Shown here one piece after another: positions 24,249 to 35,769 of a stretch of 64,000 bases of DNA. The translations under genes and the position numbers were made by a program. Below the pieces are notes generated by a model. The model worked only from the letters and a program-made list of their open reading frames with translations, had not been told where the DNA came from and searched no databases. Source of the stretch: Epiperipatus broadwayi (Eukaryota; Onychophora; Udeonychophora; Euonychophora; Peripatidae); contig JAQFVV010012498.1 in NCBI GenBank assembly GCA_028023455.1, positions 748,001 to 812,000 on the forward strand, read 5' to 3'. How positions within the stretch are numbered: the first letter of the stretch is position 1; each line of letters begins with the position of its first letter.

Positions 24249-24353
24249 TTTTTTTTTTTTTAAGTGTCATAGCATCGGCCGGGACGCGAACCCGCAACCT
24301 GGGCAACTGCCTGCAAGTGCAAGGCAGTCGCGCTGACCTCTCGACCACCAATC
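24249..24353 (-). mobile_element. tRNA-like SINE, 82-nt body
   Basis: On the minus strand, 24353 to 24272 carries an A-box-like TGGTCGAGAGG, an anticodon-arm-like hairpin (CTGC...GCAG around CTTGCAC), a long variable region and a B box GGTTCGCGTCC. It is followed by TATGACACTT and an A-tail (T-run at 24249-24261 on the plus strand). The length and variable region recall a class II (Ser/Leu-like) tRNA, while the loop resembles an Ala TGC anticodon, so the parent isotype is unresolved. The acceptor stem is poorly paired (GATTGGT against CCGATGC). No clear target-site duplication. It is CpG-rich, hence fairly young or unmethylated. Confidence 0.75.
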
Positions 24354-24894
24354 TTGTTGTTTAAAGTCAAAATAATTACTTATGAAAATCAAGGTAAAAG
24401 GTTTAGGATTGTTTACACAATTTATTCAAGACTAAATTTAAAAACATTTTATTGAAATAAATCTTACTTATGCCAAAATAATGTCTGACAGTTGTAAAAA
24501 TTTGAAGTGCTTTCTTCTTACTTTATCCTGATTTTTTTTTTTTAAAAAAAGCTAAATTATCACCAAATTACTGATGTATAATCTATAATTATTAAATATC
24601 GTTATTACATCTACACTTTTTCACATGTTCTGAAGTTATTAAGTTGAGGTCTCAAAAATTTTGATAACATGATTAAACTTTTTTCTTCTCTCAAATTCCA
24701 TATAATATTCATTGTTCATAAAATTAAGTTTTTTAAAAAAATAGAAATTTTGCATTTATTTAATTTTATTATATAAAATCATAACAGAAGAATTAATTGG
24801 TTATGTTTACAAAAATTTATTCTAATATTATTTTTTGTATATAATAAACTTTTTAATACATTTGCATATAGATTATTATTACTATTATTGCTAT
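24354..24894. other. AT-rich stretch, nothing recognised
   Basis: No supported feature apart from homopolymer tracts. Confidence 0.5.
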
Positions 24895-25205
24895 TATGAG
24901 ATGTCTCTTGTTTTGTAATATAAGTAGCATTTCTTCAGGTATTTTAGCATTGAAATTCATCCATCTTATTACTGGTCACCCTCTTCATAATCAATCTTCC
25001 CAAGTAGTACACATTTTTTAAATGAATAAGATAGTCTCCTAATATTAAGAAATAGAACAATTTCAACCAGATTGTGCTTCGGATCCTGATCTAATCAGAT
25101 CAAATAATTCATTTATCACTTAAAATTTTCAAAAATCTTGTTAAAAAGCATCAATACTTTATCTTTTTTTAGTGTCCAACTTTCACATCCATAGAGAGTG
25201 TATAT
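24895..25205 (-). pseudogene. RTE-like LINE C-terminal fragment
   Basis: Minus-strand reading of 25157-25199 gives SLYGCESWTLKKDK, an almost exact match to the LLYGCESWTL block that follows the RT domain in RTE-like LINEs. Downstream on the same strand, YLGRLIMKRVTSNKMDE resembles the following GHIMR segment. Frameshifts and stops separate them, and nothing upstream is recognisable, so this is a truncated, decayed copy. Confidence 0.7.
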
Positions 25206-26640
25206 ATGTAATTGTCACACATTCAGTATATGTAATTTTGGGGTTATTTATATCAGCAGGATAACAATGAATTGATTATTAAACTATTTTTAAATTGAAC
25301 ATTTATATATATATATAGAAATAATGATTTAGTTATTATTTAAATTTTAGCAAATAAATTTAAAAGATTTACATGCATTACGATTTTATTTTTTTAATAA
25401 CAAAAAATAAACTGAAAATCAATTTTTAAAATTTTTCCATTAGATTAGATGGTAAAAATATTTATATATATAAAAAAACAACTAAATAAAACCATAAAAG
25501 GTTTATAAATACACTAGTTTGAAAATCTGTTTAAAAAGTAAATATTTATTTTAAAAGATATATGTTGATTTCTTTAAAAATATTCAAATTTATAAACATG
25601 ATAATTTTTTTTTTTTTTCAAGATTTGTATTAATTGATTTTTTAAACCGTTTGAGAATATTTGAAGCAATTATTCATCGCACCTGAATAAATACTACAAA
25701 AATTTCTAGTTGAATAAATCTTCTAATTGAACAATTTTGGCAATGAAATAATTATTAAAAAGACAGGAGCAAAAAATAATCAAGTTTAAAATAATAATAT
25801 CACAACGATGCCTGATATGATGATCTGCATATATTAAAAAAAGATATATTAAAAAAAATATAAAAGGAGACTTTTAGAGATAAAATCTGAACAAAATTTC
25901 AAATAATAGAACTTAAAAAATTCAACAACTATATGTTAATTGAAGGCGGCAATGATTTGATTAAATGAAAATAAATAAATATATCTCTATAATATTTAAA
26001 ATTGCATACAAGGTCAGTGGTAATGATGAATGACCTATAAAGAATATATTGAGGCGTTCTGAACAAACAGGAACAAAACAATGGATGAAATATTTTAAAA
26101 CCTCTAAGTTAAATGCAGATAATTAAATTGTCTACAAAGCAGATTGTCTAATACCTATAGCTGCTTTTAGGCAGAGAAATAATATAACATACTTATTTCA
26201 TAAAGATAGAAGGTTTAAAAAACCTTCGCCTACAGATTTACATAACAATGATGGTACAATTGTTAGCAATTTCATTTCCCAACCAAACATTTGAAGAGCC
26301 TCGTGATATAATAGTTCTATGTTAACTTTACCATCTAAAATGAATTTTGAAAACTTTTTCAGGTAGCTGAGGATATTCCAAAATTCAACTCTTTTTCAAA
26401 TAGCTGACAGTCAGTAAATGAATATACAGAGCATTAGTTAGAAGGTAAAGGCTTCAGATTATCTGAATTAATCAGAAAAATGCTAGTATGCTGACCACCA
26501 CTGATGAGACAAAACATAAACCAATGGATGCTAAGTCCTTGATTAACTTTCATTAATCTTCATGAAAAAACAAGAATACCTTTTAGAAAATCAGGTAGAA
26601 AGTACCTACTTTTTGCCTAAAATATATTATCCATAATACT
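25206..26640. other. AT-rich stretch with a possible coding relic
   Basis: Mostly featureless. On the plus strand around 26165-26290 a short frame reads NNITYLFHKDRRFKKPSPTD and continues with HNNDGTIVSNF. It looks more protein-like than its surroundings but belongs to no family I recognise. The region has moderate GC and may be an old transposon scrap. Confidence 0.35.
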
Positions 26641-26900
26641 ACTTTTCACTACAATTTATTATAAATCAATCTAAAAGGTCACAAATTTCATTCCAAATTT
26701 TTTCATATATTATTCTTTTTTACAAATATTTTTTCCTTAAAATCATCTGCCAATTTCTGAATTCTATTCCCTTTAATTTCTTATAATTCCTTCAACTTAT
26801 TTCTCTCTTTCTCCCTTTTAAAACTCAATTTCTCTTCTGCTCAATTCTCTTAATTATAAATATATATTTGCATTTGCTCTTTCTTTTATTTCTAAAACTT
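26641..26900 (-). pseudogene. Lys/Glu-rich coiled-coil relic
   Basis: The minus-strand frame reads KREKERNKLKEL, then a stop, then EIKGNRIQKLADDFKEK, a charged, probably coiled-coil segment broken by single stops. The plus strand is correspondingly pyrimidine-rich. It probably derives from a retroelement gag/ORF1 or a cytoskeletal-type protein. The family cannot be named. Confidence 0.35.
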
Positions 26901-28280
26901 TACACAATTTGACTCTCACAGAAAGCTAAAATTTACATGAAAGAAATTCAGTAAATCTATTACAAATTATAAAAAAATGAACAAGTAAAATATACCCTGA
27001 AAAAACATTTATTTCCCTTAACAGAATATTTATGGATATTGCTATGATTGTTCTGTTATTTTATCTCAACAAATAAATTTGATTGACATCAGGATAAAAT
27101 ATTTTTTGTCCAATGTCTCCCACTTGTACACCTTTGCATATCTCTTCTAATCTCTTCATCATAACATAGTTAGAAACAGCTTAATATTACAAACATTTTT
27201 CATTACAAAGATGAAAGTATTTATAAATATTTGCAAAAAATTAATTTTATATCAAAAAATAATATACTCTGTGATAATACATTCCTTGATTACAGGAATA
27301 ATATTTAACTTTTGATCAGTAAATTTTGTCAATATCTGTTTAACACATGTAAATAACTTGTTCAGATATCCAACTTTATTTATAATATTCTCTCAAATGA
27401 TTTATTTTATAAAATAAGTCTAGAGTAGCTAATAGTCAATGATATAAAGAGTTCACTAAGATACTCTAAGTATTGAAATACTAAAATAAACAGTGTGCCT
27501 TTGGAAAGAAAACAATATATATATATATATTATAATGAAATGCTTACTTGACAAATGAAGTACAATAAAAATGTATTATGCAGATTGCTTCAACCACTTC
27601 TATGTATTCATATACATAAAGTATCATAATGGACTGTTAAAAATATAATGGACAAAAAACTAAAAATCACATTTTATGGCAACAAATATATGCATGAATT
27701 AAATGAAGTATTTTAATTACACACATAGCCTTAAAAAAAATTATATTTTAAGACATCAACTACTTTCTAGATATAGCAACAATTACTTGACATAAACATA
27801 TTTTTTATACTTCTTTTAATCTGTCTGTAGAATTCAGTATAAGCAATTGGATTCTTTTTGCAAAAGAAAATGATAAGCTTAATATGTTAATTATTTGCAA
27901 TCAACTCATATAGAAGAAATACTAAATCAAGAAAAAAGAATTAAGTGTATTTTAAGTAATAAAAATATTTAATTAATAACAATACTTAATTGATAAATGA
28001 GTAATATATTGTACCAGAATCTGGGATCCACTGCCTAAACACTTTATATTTTATCAATATTTTATATTATTATTTGATATTTGTAACACATCCAAGCCTT
28101 TACAAATATTTTACAAAAGTCCATGCTTTTCACAAGCTAATTAAGATTTTTTTTGATACGTTATTATTTTTATTATATTCAAAATATTATTTTATTATTT
28201 GGAAAAAATTGGTAATTTATTAACATCTATTCTTTATTATAGTTTACTTTATGTGATTATCTTTTCTTCTTTAACAACTG
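26901..28280. other. AT-rich stretch, nothing recognised
   Basis: No supported gene. A TA dinucleotide run lies near 27515-27530. Confidence 0.55.
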
Positions 28281-28620
28281 TGGCAACGAATAGTACACTC
28301 AAGCACAGGGATAGAATACCATCGATAGATTAATCATCAACAATACCTACAGCCAAATCAGGGCTACACAAAAGCATAATCATGACCATATTTCCTGGCT
28401 ATAGTATGCCTCCATACTGCTGGGCCAAAAACCTGCCATCCAAAGCACTTTATATGATTTGAAAACTCGCCTCAGACACCAGACAGCCATACATATAATA
28501 TATATAGCCAGCATGCCCGAACAACAAGTAGACAAACCCAGCACTTGAAATATATCCAGGCTAGCTCACCCTCTTCATTAGGGAAACCAGCATAGTATTA
28601 CTTTAACACATGAAAATATT
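28281..28620. other. GC-richer unassigned segment
   Basis: The stretch is markedly richer in C and G than its flanks (for example CTGCTGGGCCAAAAACCTGC and GCCAGCATGCCCGAACAACA). Neither strand gives an open frame of more than a few dozen codons. It probably belongs to an old repeat of a different base composition. Confidence 0.4.
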
Positions 28621-28904
28621 TAAATTGTTTAAAAGTACTGATGATGCAGTTAAAAAAGAGAGTATAGACCAAGTAACATTTAAGCAAACAATTCTTTATT
28701 CACACAAACACATATTTAAATAAATATAATAAAAATTGATATAGAACATAAATAAATGAGTACACATTACTTGTTAGTAATTTACTATTACGAATGTCTA
28801 CCATAGTTCATTTTATTAAAAAATATATTTGTCTGGACAATTCATAATTCAAAAAGTATATTTACCTATATTTTATTATGTTAAGATCACATGTTACCAT
28901 TGGA

Positions 28905-29290
28905 TTTGTTTTCAACTAGTTGGCCTTTTGGTCTCAATTGATGGTGTCATGACTTTCCTTCCATTCTTTAGATGGACAATGGGGGGGAGAGAGTATGCAG
29001 CAGGATCTATGTCACAGTTTTGGCATTGGTTTCAGGCATGAACAGTTGATGGAGCTGAAGACTCCAGGCATAAAACCAGTCAAACACTCCAAAGGTTTTC
29101 TGGCAATGCATGTTGCTACTTCTGTGGCTTCTTCATTTATATTTTCCACAGTAATAAGGCATGACTCACTGAGGGTCACATTTACTATGCCCTCAGTGAT
29201 GAATGGATCAATGAACTCATAAACTGGAAACTTGAAACATTGAACTGCAACTTTTGAAAACATTTTGCAAAACTCTGGATAACTCTATGA
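28905..29290 (-). pseudogene. Unrecognised protein-coding relic
   Basis: The minus-strand frame from about 29283 (YPEFCKMFSKVAVQCF) is open to 29012 and includes the ATG frame of 83 codons. It reads on through FIDPFITEG, EATEVATCIARKPLECL and CLKPMPKL before a stop. After a frame change at a C/G homopolymer (28981-28987) it seems to continue as PPIVHLKNGRKVMTPSIETK. GC content and amino-acid balance are unlike the surrounding DNA, so it is probably a real coding remnant. I know no family with this pattern. Candidates are a gag-like or captured host-gene segment in an old retroelement, or an isolated exon. Confidence 0.4.
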
Positions 29291-29792
29291 CAATAGACAA
29301 ACTTCTCTTTTTATAGTAACTCTCCCATTGTTTTTTTTAATCATCACATTAATCTGGTTTAATTAATATTTACATTTTATTTATTTAATCTTATTAAGAT
29401 TCATCTAACATTTTATCGACCAGGAATCTTTTAAAATTAATTGCATTCCTGCCAATGAGATAGTTTACAAAAGTTTCTTTTAATTTTATTTTACATTTAT
29501 TTGTTTTTAAACATTTATTTTTTCTTCTTTCTTTTAATTTATAAAAAGAAAAGAGAGCAGATGTTAAATCTTTCCCCACCCTATTCTTACTAAAACATTT
29601 TTTTAAAATAAAAATGATGCAACCTTTCATTTTTCTTTTCAAAATTATATTTTAAGATCTACTTTTAAATATATTTCTTGTTCTTCCCTCATATTTTCCT
29701 TCTTTTCCATGACATTAATTTATTTCAACACACGTAACACAGATATATGTGTATGTTTTATACATATTTCTCACTAGTGTTACAATATATAA
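29291..29792. other. AT-rich stretch, nothing recognised
   Basis: The frame 29394-29642 (minus) is Lys/Phe-rich and random-looking. No other feature. Confidence 0.5.
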
Positions 29793-29996
29793 AACATCTG
29801 GTAAAATGAAAATACCCACAGAAAAGGTAGTTTTTTTTTAATATTTACCTTTATTATTGCTTAGCATGCTTTCAACATATTTTTACTATATCATATGATA
29901 TAGTAAAAATAAATTGGAAGCATGATAAGCAGTTATAAAACTAAATATTAAAAAAACTACCTTCTCTGTGTGTATTTGCATTTTACCAGGTATTAT
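29793..29996. mobile_element. Near-perfect 200-bp palindrome (fold-back MITE)
   Basis: The outer arms are CTGGTAAAATG-AAATAC-CACAGA-AAGGTAGTTTTTT at 29799 and its reverse complement ending at 29989. The inner arms pair AATATTTA, TGCTTA-CATGCTT-CAA and a perfect centre ACTATATCATATGATATAGT (29885-29904). There is effectively no loop. Arms differ by scattered substitutions only. No coding capacity. It is consistent with a non-autonomous terminal-inverted-repeat element that has lost its middle; the superfamily is not identified. Confidence 0.9.
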
Positions 29997-30950
29997 GTTG
30001 ACTCAGAAAAGAAGAAAATTAATAACAATTGAATTATATATAAAACAGTATTCACATTTGATTAACAAAATTAATCAGAATTTAAATTTTATTTTATAAA
30101 ATGTTAAACCTGATTTAATATTCAATTATCAAAAATAAATGAAATTTAACAAAATAGTTTAGAAAGGAAAAAAATGTTACAATACTTTTCATTTCTTATC
30201 CTGGGTTTTGTTTATTAATATTTTAGAGAATTTTTATAACTTGTTACTTAAGACTTTATTTTAATTTGATATTTTCTTTATTTGTTCTTCATATAAAGAT
30301 CGCAATACTGATAGGCAGATTAATTCCTAATACATATATGCAGTTCAGGCAAGACAAATCTTTAGAAGTTTTGAAATTATTAACACTCTTTCAGGAATAA
30401 TCAAAGTACTTCATGGTAGTATTACTGTTGTGATTCATACAGCATGCCATATTCATGTAAATTTTTCAAACTTGTTATACTTTTACTCAATAGATGAATC
30501 CTCTTGTATTTTTTTTAAGCAGCTACATTTGCACAATAGAGAAAATGATTATTTGAAAATGAAAATTTTCTAGAATAGAAACCATTAATGAATATAAAGT
30601 GAGTAAAATCTGTAAATTTTTTATTTAAAAATGTTATATATAATATTTAATAATTATGTTAGCTTTAGATTTAAATATAAATTATTTTTACATGTACTTA
30701 AGTGTGTATGCAAGAAATAAATAGTATTCAAATATTTAGATTTTGTTTAGGGCTTAATATAACATAAATTGGACAAACAGTAATTTTGATACATTTTTTA
30801 TGACACACTTTAATTATCCATAAGTATATAAATAGCTATTTATTCAAAATTAGAAATAGTCAATTAATTTCAGGGCAAAATAAGAAACAAGACCTATTCG
30901 TTTTGCATTTAGCCTCATATCTACAATTCATTTTTTATGAATTGCCTTTA
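29997..30950. other. AT-rich stretch, nothing recognised
   Basis: No supported feature. Confidence 0.5.
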
Positions 30951-31029
30951 TTTTGTACACTTATTGCTGCCAATTACTTTCATATGGATTACTTTATCAA
31001 ATTTGAAAATAAATATATGAAATTACTTT

Positions 31030-31450
31030 TATAAAACACTTGGGTTTTTTTTACAAAATAATTAATAGTTATAAGTATATTAAATAAAATTAATCCATAA
31101 AAAACAAAAGGTAAATGCAAAGCCAAGTGTAAAGTAAACAGTTCCTAGTTTTATATTTTGTAATGAAATTAATTTATGATTAAAAACATTAAAGCATTTT
31201 AGTAAGAAAAGCATATCAAATTAATTCAGTTATGGCAAGAAATATATTAAATAAAAATATATGTTTGTTTTAGCAAGCAAAGCAATGAGACAAGTGAAAT
31301 ATAAAATTTATACATTTGACAGACTTAATACTATCATTAAAATTATTTAGCTTTGTTTAGACAAAGAAATATGTACTTATTATTTAGCATTTTTAAAATT
31401 TTCTTACGGATTAACTTTTTTGTGGTTCTGCCACATAGTGTCATCAAATT
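31030..31450. repeat. Fragments sharing termini with the 31.86-32.45 kb element
   Basis: AAATTAATCCATAAAAAAC at about 31088 (minus-oriented) and TTTTCTTACGGATTAACTTTTT at about 31398 (plus-oriented) resemble the left and right termini of the next element. They could bound an older copy. A separate small stem pairs ACACTTGG near 31038 with CCAAGTGT near 31124. Confidence 0.35.
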
Positions 31451-31854
31451 GAGATAGAACAAAAGCTAATAAAATAGTACCATTATTTTTTAATAATTTA
31501 TATATATAAATATATTTTCACTCATTACTACATTAATGTATGCAAGGAGAGATTATGTGATTAAACAAAAATCAATTAACACATTTTTATAGTATGCAAA
31601 TTTCATCTTTAAAAAAAGATCTTATATGAGATTTTATCATTGATTAAAACTTCTATTTTGAAACTTTCTGAAATGGAGGTCAAAGACTAATTTTTAATTT
31701 TAGTTTAAAAAATAAAAAATTATATTTTCACTATTAATTTTTGATTTTCTAATTATATGTGTCACAATAATAATATAAACCTTTCAAGTCTGATCTCAAA
31801 AAAATCAAAATTAAATTTTTATTTAGATCTGCTTTAAGTTCAATATCAACCTGC

Positions 31855-32450
31855 TAAATGATGCTATAGAAAAAAAATTAATCCATAAGAAATTAAATGT
31901 ACTTTTTGTCGCCGCCCCCCCCCCAGGCAAATAATAATACTAATAACAAAAGATCCATTATTAACTGGAATGGCAATAGCAAACGTGCTAAATGTAATTA
32001 TTATATTGTAACAATAAGATTAACAAATATTTTCTAATTTACTAATTTTCAAAACAAAAAAAAATATTTTTTTCTTAAGGAGGGAGTATTTTATTTTCAA
32101 TTTACCATTGTGATGGCAACAACTCGGATCTCAAATGGCATTAAAAGATCAAGCTCTTAATTGACTAAATTAATAATGAAAAAAACTACATTTTTTAAAA
32201 TGTAAGTAGCTTTAAGTTTTATATTTTTAATATTTCATCTAAAAATTATTTTCAAGGTAGTACATAAAATAAGATTGATTTATTTTGAATTTAGCTTCAT
32301 ACATGCGTTTAATTTCTTATGGATTACTTTTTATATTGCTTTGATTGCTAAAAGACAACTTAATTAATTCAATGATAAAATATACATTTAATTTCTTATG
32401 GATTAATTTCTTCATTGTTTTTTTTTTTTTTTCTCTAAAACATCATCCAA
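31855..32450. mobile_element. About 600-bp element with 45-55-bp terminal inverted repeats
   Basis: The left terminus has ATGATGCTATAGA, an A-run, then TTAATCCATAAGAAATTAAATGTA (31876-31899). Its reverse complement appears at the right as ACATTTAATTTCTTATGGATTAA (32384-32406), a T-run and CTAAAACATCATC (32437-32449). A partial internal direct copy of the right terminus lies at 32307-32326. The interior has no open frame and carries a 10-base C run (31915-31924). A non-autonomous DNA transposon is the simplest reading. Confidence 0.6.
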
Positions 32451-32880
32451 TAGAAAATCACAAAGTCTTAAATTGATCTAATGCTATAACAGTATCAATA
32501 TTTTTTGTGGTTATAAATAAATAAATGTTATGGAGCTGGAGTGCACTGCTCAAAAAATAAATGATGTTGTGTTCAAGGATTTGTCAAAGAAAGAGAAAAA
32601 ATTTTTCAATCACACTAGATCATGAGTTGATTGTTCATGAATTTAATTTCTAACAAGAATGAAAGACCGGAAATATTTTGGATAAATCCTTTTACTATGT
32701 ATATTACAACAAGAAATATGCCAACTTGAATTCTTCCTCTGAGAGTTACTCTTCCATGGAAATAGATGCATGATATATATAAAGGGGAGAGGGTGATTAT
32801 ATGCATTTATGTTATTATATATAAATGATAATGACTTATAAATGAGGAGGGTCTCAGAAAAACCAAAAAAGATGAAAAGG
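32451..32880. other. AT-rich stretch, nothing recognised
   Basis: The frame 32615-32806 (minus) has no recognisable features. Confidence 0.5.
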
Positions 32881-32884
32881 TGAA

Positions 32885-33420
32885 ATACATTTTTTAATGA
32901 TTATACAAACCAAGTATAACAAATATGTTCATATTTCTCATATGTTGTTCCTTTATTTTTGACACATCACAAATCTAACTTTTAATCTCTATAGCAAACT
33001 TTTCTTTTTCAATTCATAACTCTCCATAAGATTCTTCTCTCAACCATAATCTTTCAATAAAATTACTTAATATAACATCTTTTTAAAAGATCTAGGAGAT
33101 TTTTGTAATGAAATAAGTGTCTGTCTCTTCTAGAAATCATATGCAAGTTAATCATAAAATTTTTTTAAAAAAGTATGTTACTCCTCATTTGCTTTCTATA
33201 CCCAATCCACTGAAAATGTAATCTTTCCTTGTCCAATACCATCACATTCAGAAAGCTAAAAAACTTGCTGATTTGTCTTTTGATCCTGCCATCACATTTT
33301 CTTAATATTATAGAGCATCCTTAAATGAAATTTTTCCAGTGCTTCTATGTCATTAATAGAGAATATGTAATTTCCTTCCAAGCAGTAAGTTTAAAAAACA
33401 ATAAGCCCTATATACAATTA
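32885..33420 (-). pseudogene. 3' end of an RTE-like LINE (second copy)
   Basis: The minus strand gives ALEKFHLRMLYNIKKM, a stop, then WQDQKTNQQVF between 33340 and 33250. This is a clear match to the LEKFHLR-L-I-WQD-TN-EVL block at the C-terminus of RTE-like LINE proteins. About 340 bases downstream a broken terminal finger reads GLYNH, matching IGLYNQC in the 3.46-3.95 kb copy. The protein follows the RT domain and probably has a nucleic-acid-binding role. Stops and frameshifts throughout; the 5' extent is undefined, perhaps to about 34.1 kb. Confidence 0.8.
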
Positions 33421-35202
33421 AGTTAGTCAATACCACAATGAAATATCTGTTATGTATTAAACACAATGACATCTAAACATCTAAATTCATCTTTCTATTC
33501 AAAATATTTGCCATGACTTATATTTTTAGGCTTATAATCACTCAAGCCAAAATTCACTGAAGATTTTTCTTTCATCACAAGTTGATAAAAGGTCTGAGTT
33601 TTATTAACAGTTTATTTATACATCTTGTAGATTAATCTTTGAAGTGGCAAAAATACCAGTCTTCATCAAGAAAATGGTAGTTCTTGTTTTTGCTTTTATC
33701 AATTTGAATTATAAACACTATTAACAAACCTATGTCATATATCATAAAGCCACTATAAACTATTTGGGGGAATACTTTCATAATAATGAAACAAAGTTGG
33801 AGCTTTTACACATTTCTTCTAAAAACAGTCTTCATATAAAATGCATTATGCTTTCCACTACCAGTAATAATACTTTTTCTTATGTTATTATGCAACATCT
33901 GTAAAAATATATGTAAACTTTTGTAAATAAACAGCTATTTTCAAACACTATTATAAATCTTAAACGACCAAGTAAAATATTTTGACCAAATTGATAAATC
34001 TATAAAAATTATTTATTTGCTCACGACTTTTTTCTTATATTTATTTACCAGACAACAAAACCCATATTTATATTACTTCTCAAGTTTACCACTAATCTAT
34101 GACTAGAAGCAATTATTAAATAAAGTCACAATATTAATAAATAATATAACATTTTCTATTCATTTTATTTATATAACAATAGAAGCATCTTTAAGATCAG
34201 ATGGAACAACTTCATAGGTTCATACATTTGTAAAAATAAAATAAAAAATTAATAATTTTGAAGCTAACATATCACCATTATATTTAAAATTTCTCTAAAT
34301 ATCATGACACTATCAGAAGTCTTTCCATTTTAAGATTACAAAGGCTTGTTTAACCCCATTAAGCTGGATATTTCAATCCAAGTGTAAATAAATTGATATA
34401 ATGATAAGGTAAAGATATAAGAGCTTTATATAAACCTAAGGCAGAGAAAATATCTCTCAACAATTCCTCAATGAAGAACAATGAAGAAGACAGTATTTAT
34501 TAGACTTGACAACTGCCAGAGTGAAAGTTTGAGCAACTTTGCATCCTTGGTTTACTTTCTAATTAAGAATAGCTAGTTACTCAATTAATGGCCAAAGTCA
34601 TATGGTTAGCAGGATTGGCCACAGGCCAGCAAGATTAAAAAAAAATCCAAGCCTATTTAAAAAATGTTCATATTTTCTTAGACTGGACTTGTATCCAAGT
34701 CATCTGCATGGAACTTTTTTTCCCAATTATTCCAAAATATTATTATTGTCATATAAGAATATCACTCAATATTTTAAAAGAGCATGATTGTCTTTCAGGT
34801 TCATAGAATCTATTTTGGAATTTTATTCCACCCTTAAATCCTCAAAAGATCTCAGCCAAGCAGTGAGTGCTAAATTTAATTAATTATTGTTAGATATTTA
34901 TGATATTTGAAAATCAAAACTATTGATAATTAGAGCATGTAATAGTTGCATATATATGCAAGTGCATTCTTACCACATATATATTTGGAGATTATTTCAA
35001 TTTAGCATTATGCACTGGTATTATTTTCATATATATATTTATAACTTAAGTGTTTATATATTTGGAAAAAAGATGATTGGATATTTGAAAAAATATCAGG
35101 TATGGCTGAACATTACCTTTAGTGGGCCAAAACATATGCACTCTGGTGAAATAATTTCAAACTTTTTTTTCCACATTTTATTATTTTTTCTTTTTTTCCC
35201 CC
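33421..35202. other. Unassigned stretch
   Basis: 33.4-34.1 kb may be decayed LINE sequence but shows no clear block. The frames at 34602-34787 and 34923-35228 are not supported as genes. Confidence 0.45.
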
Positions 35203-35298
35203 CTGTAGTTGTAAAGATGGTACTTTGACAGTACCTGTAGTTGTAAACTTCATTCTTTAACAGTATCTATAGTTGTAAAGTTGGTAATTTGACAAAGT
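35203..35298 (+). repeat. 32-bp tandem repeat, three copies
   Basis: CTGTAGTTGTAAA begins at 35203 and 35235, and CTATAGTTGTAAA at 35267, exactly 32 bases apart. Copies 1 and 3 share GTAAAG-TGGTA-TTTGACA; copy 2 is more diverged. Another GTAGTTGTA follows at about 35299. Confidence 0.9.
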
Positions 35299-35769
35299 AG
35301 TTGTACAAAAGCTATTTGTGTTTGAAATCCATTCAGAAAAATTATATGAGAATTGCACTACTTCACAATTAACTACAATAAGGCTATGCAAGCATAAATC
35401 ATGTAATACTTATCATGCCAGTAAATGAAATGTTAGATCTCCTGACTATTTGCACAAAATCTTGGCATTTATGGCAGTTGACAGAGAAACTTCAAACTCT
35501 GGAATTGACAATAAGATGGTGAGAAAGTGGCTGCTAAACAGCAATATCCTATGTCCATATTTCGATGAACAGTGTGTGAGATATGCTGAAAGCACAGATG
35601 GTGTTAGATGGCAATGCAAATTATGTTGATGTGTGCAAAATATAATAAAGTGGCAATTTGGTATCAGCAAAGTCTTATTTTCATCCTATCTGCAGGAATT
35701 TTCATTCAGGACTCTTTGCAATGGTGACAATACTTTTTTTGGAATTTATTATATGTATTGCTGAGAACT
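35299..35769. other. Unassigned stretch of moderate GC
   Basis: The frame at 35446-35670 (minus) and the opposing plus-strand readings are somewhat protein-like but match nothing I know. Confidence 0.35.

Noticed and set aside
24272-24353. Functional Ser/Leu or Ala tRNA gene
   Set aside because: Acceptor stem poorly paired, anticodon loop irregular and an A-tail present; a SINE fits better.
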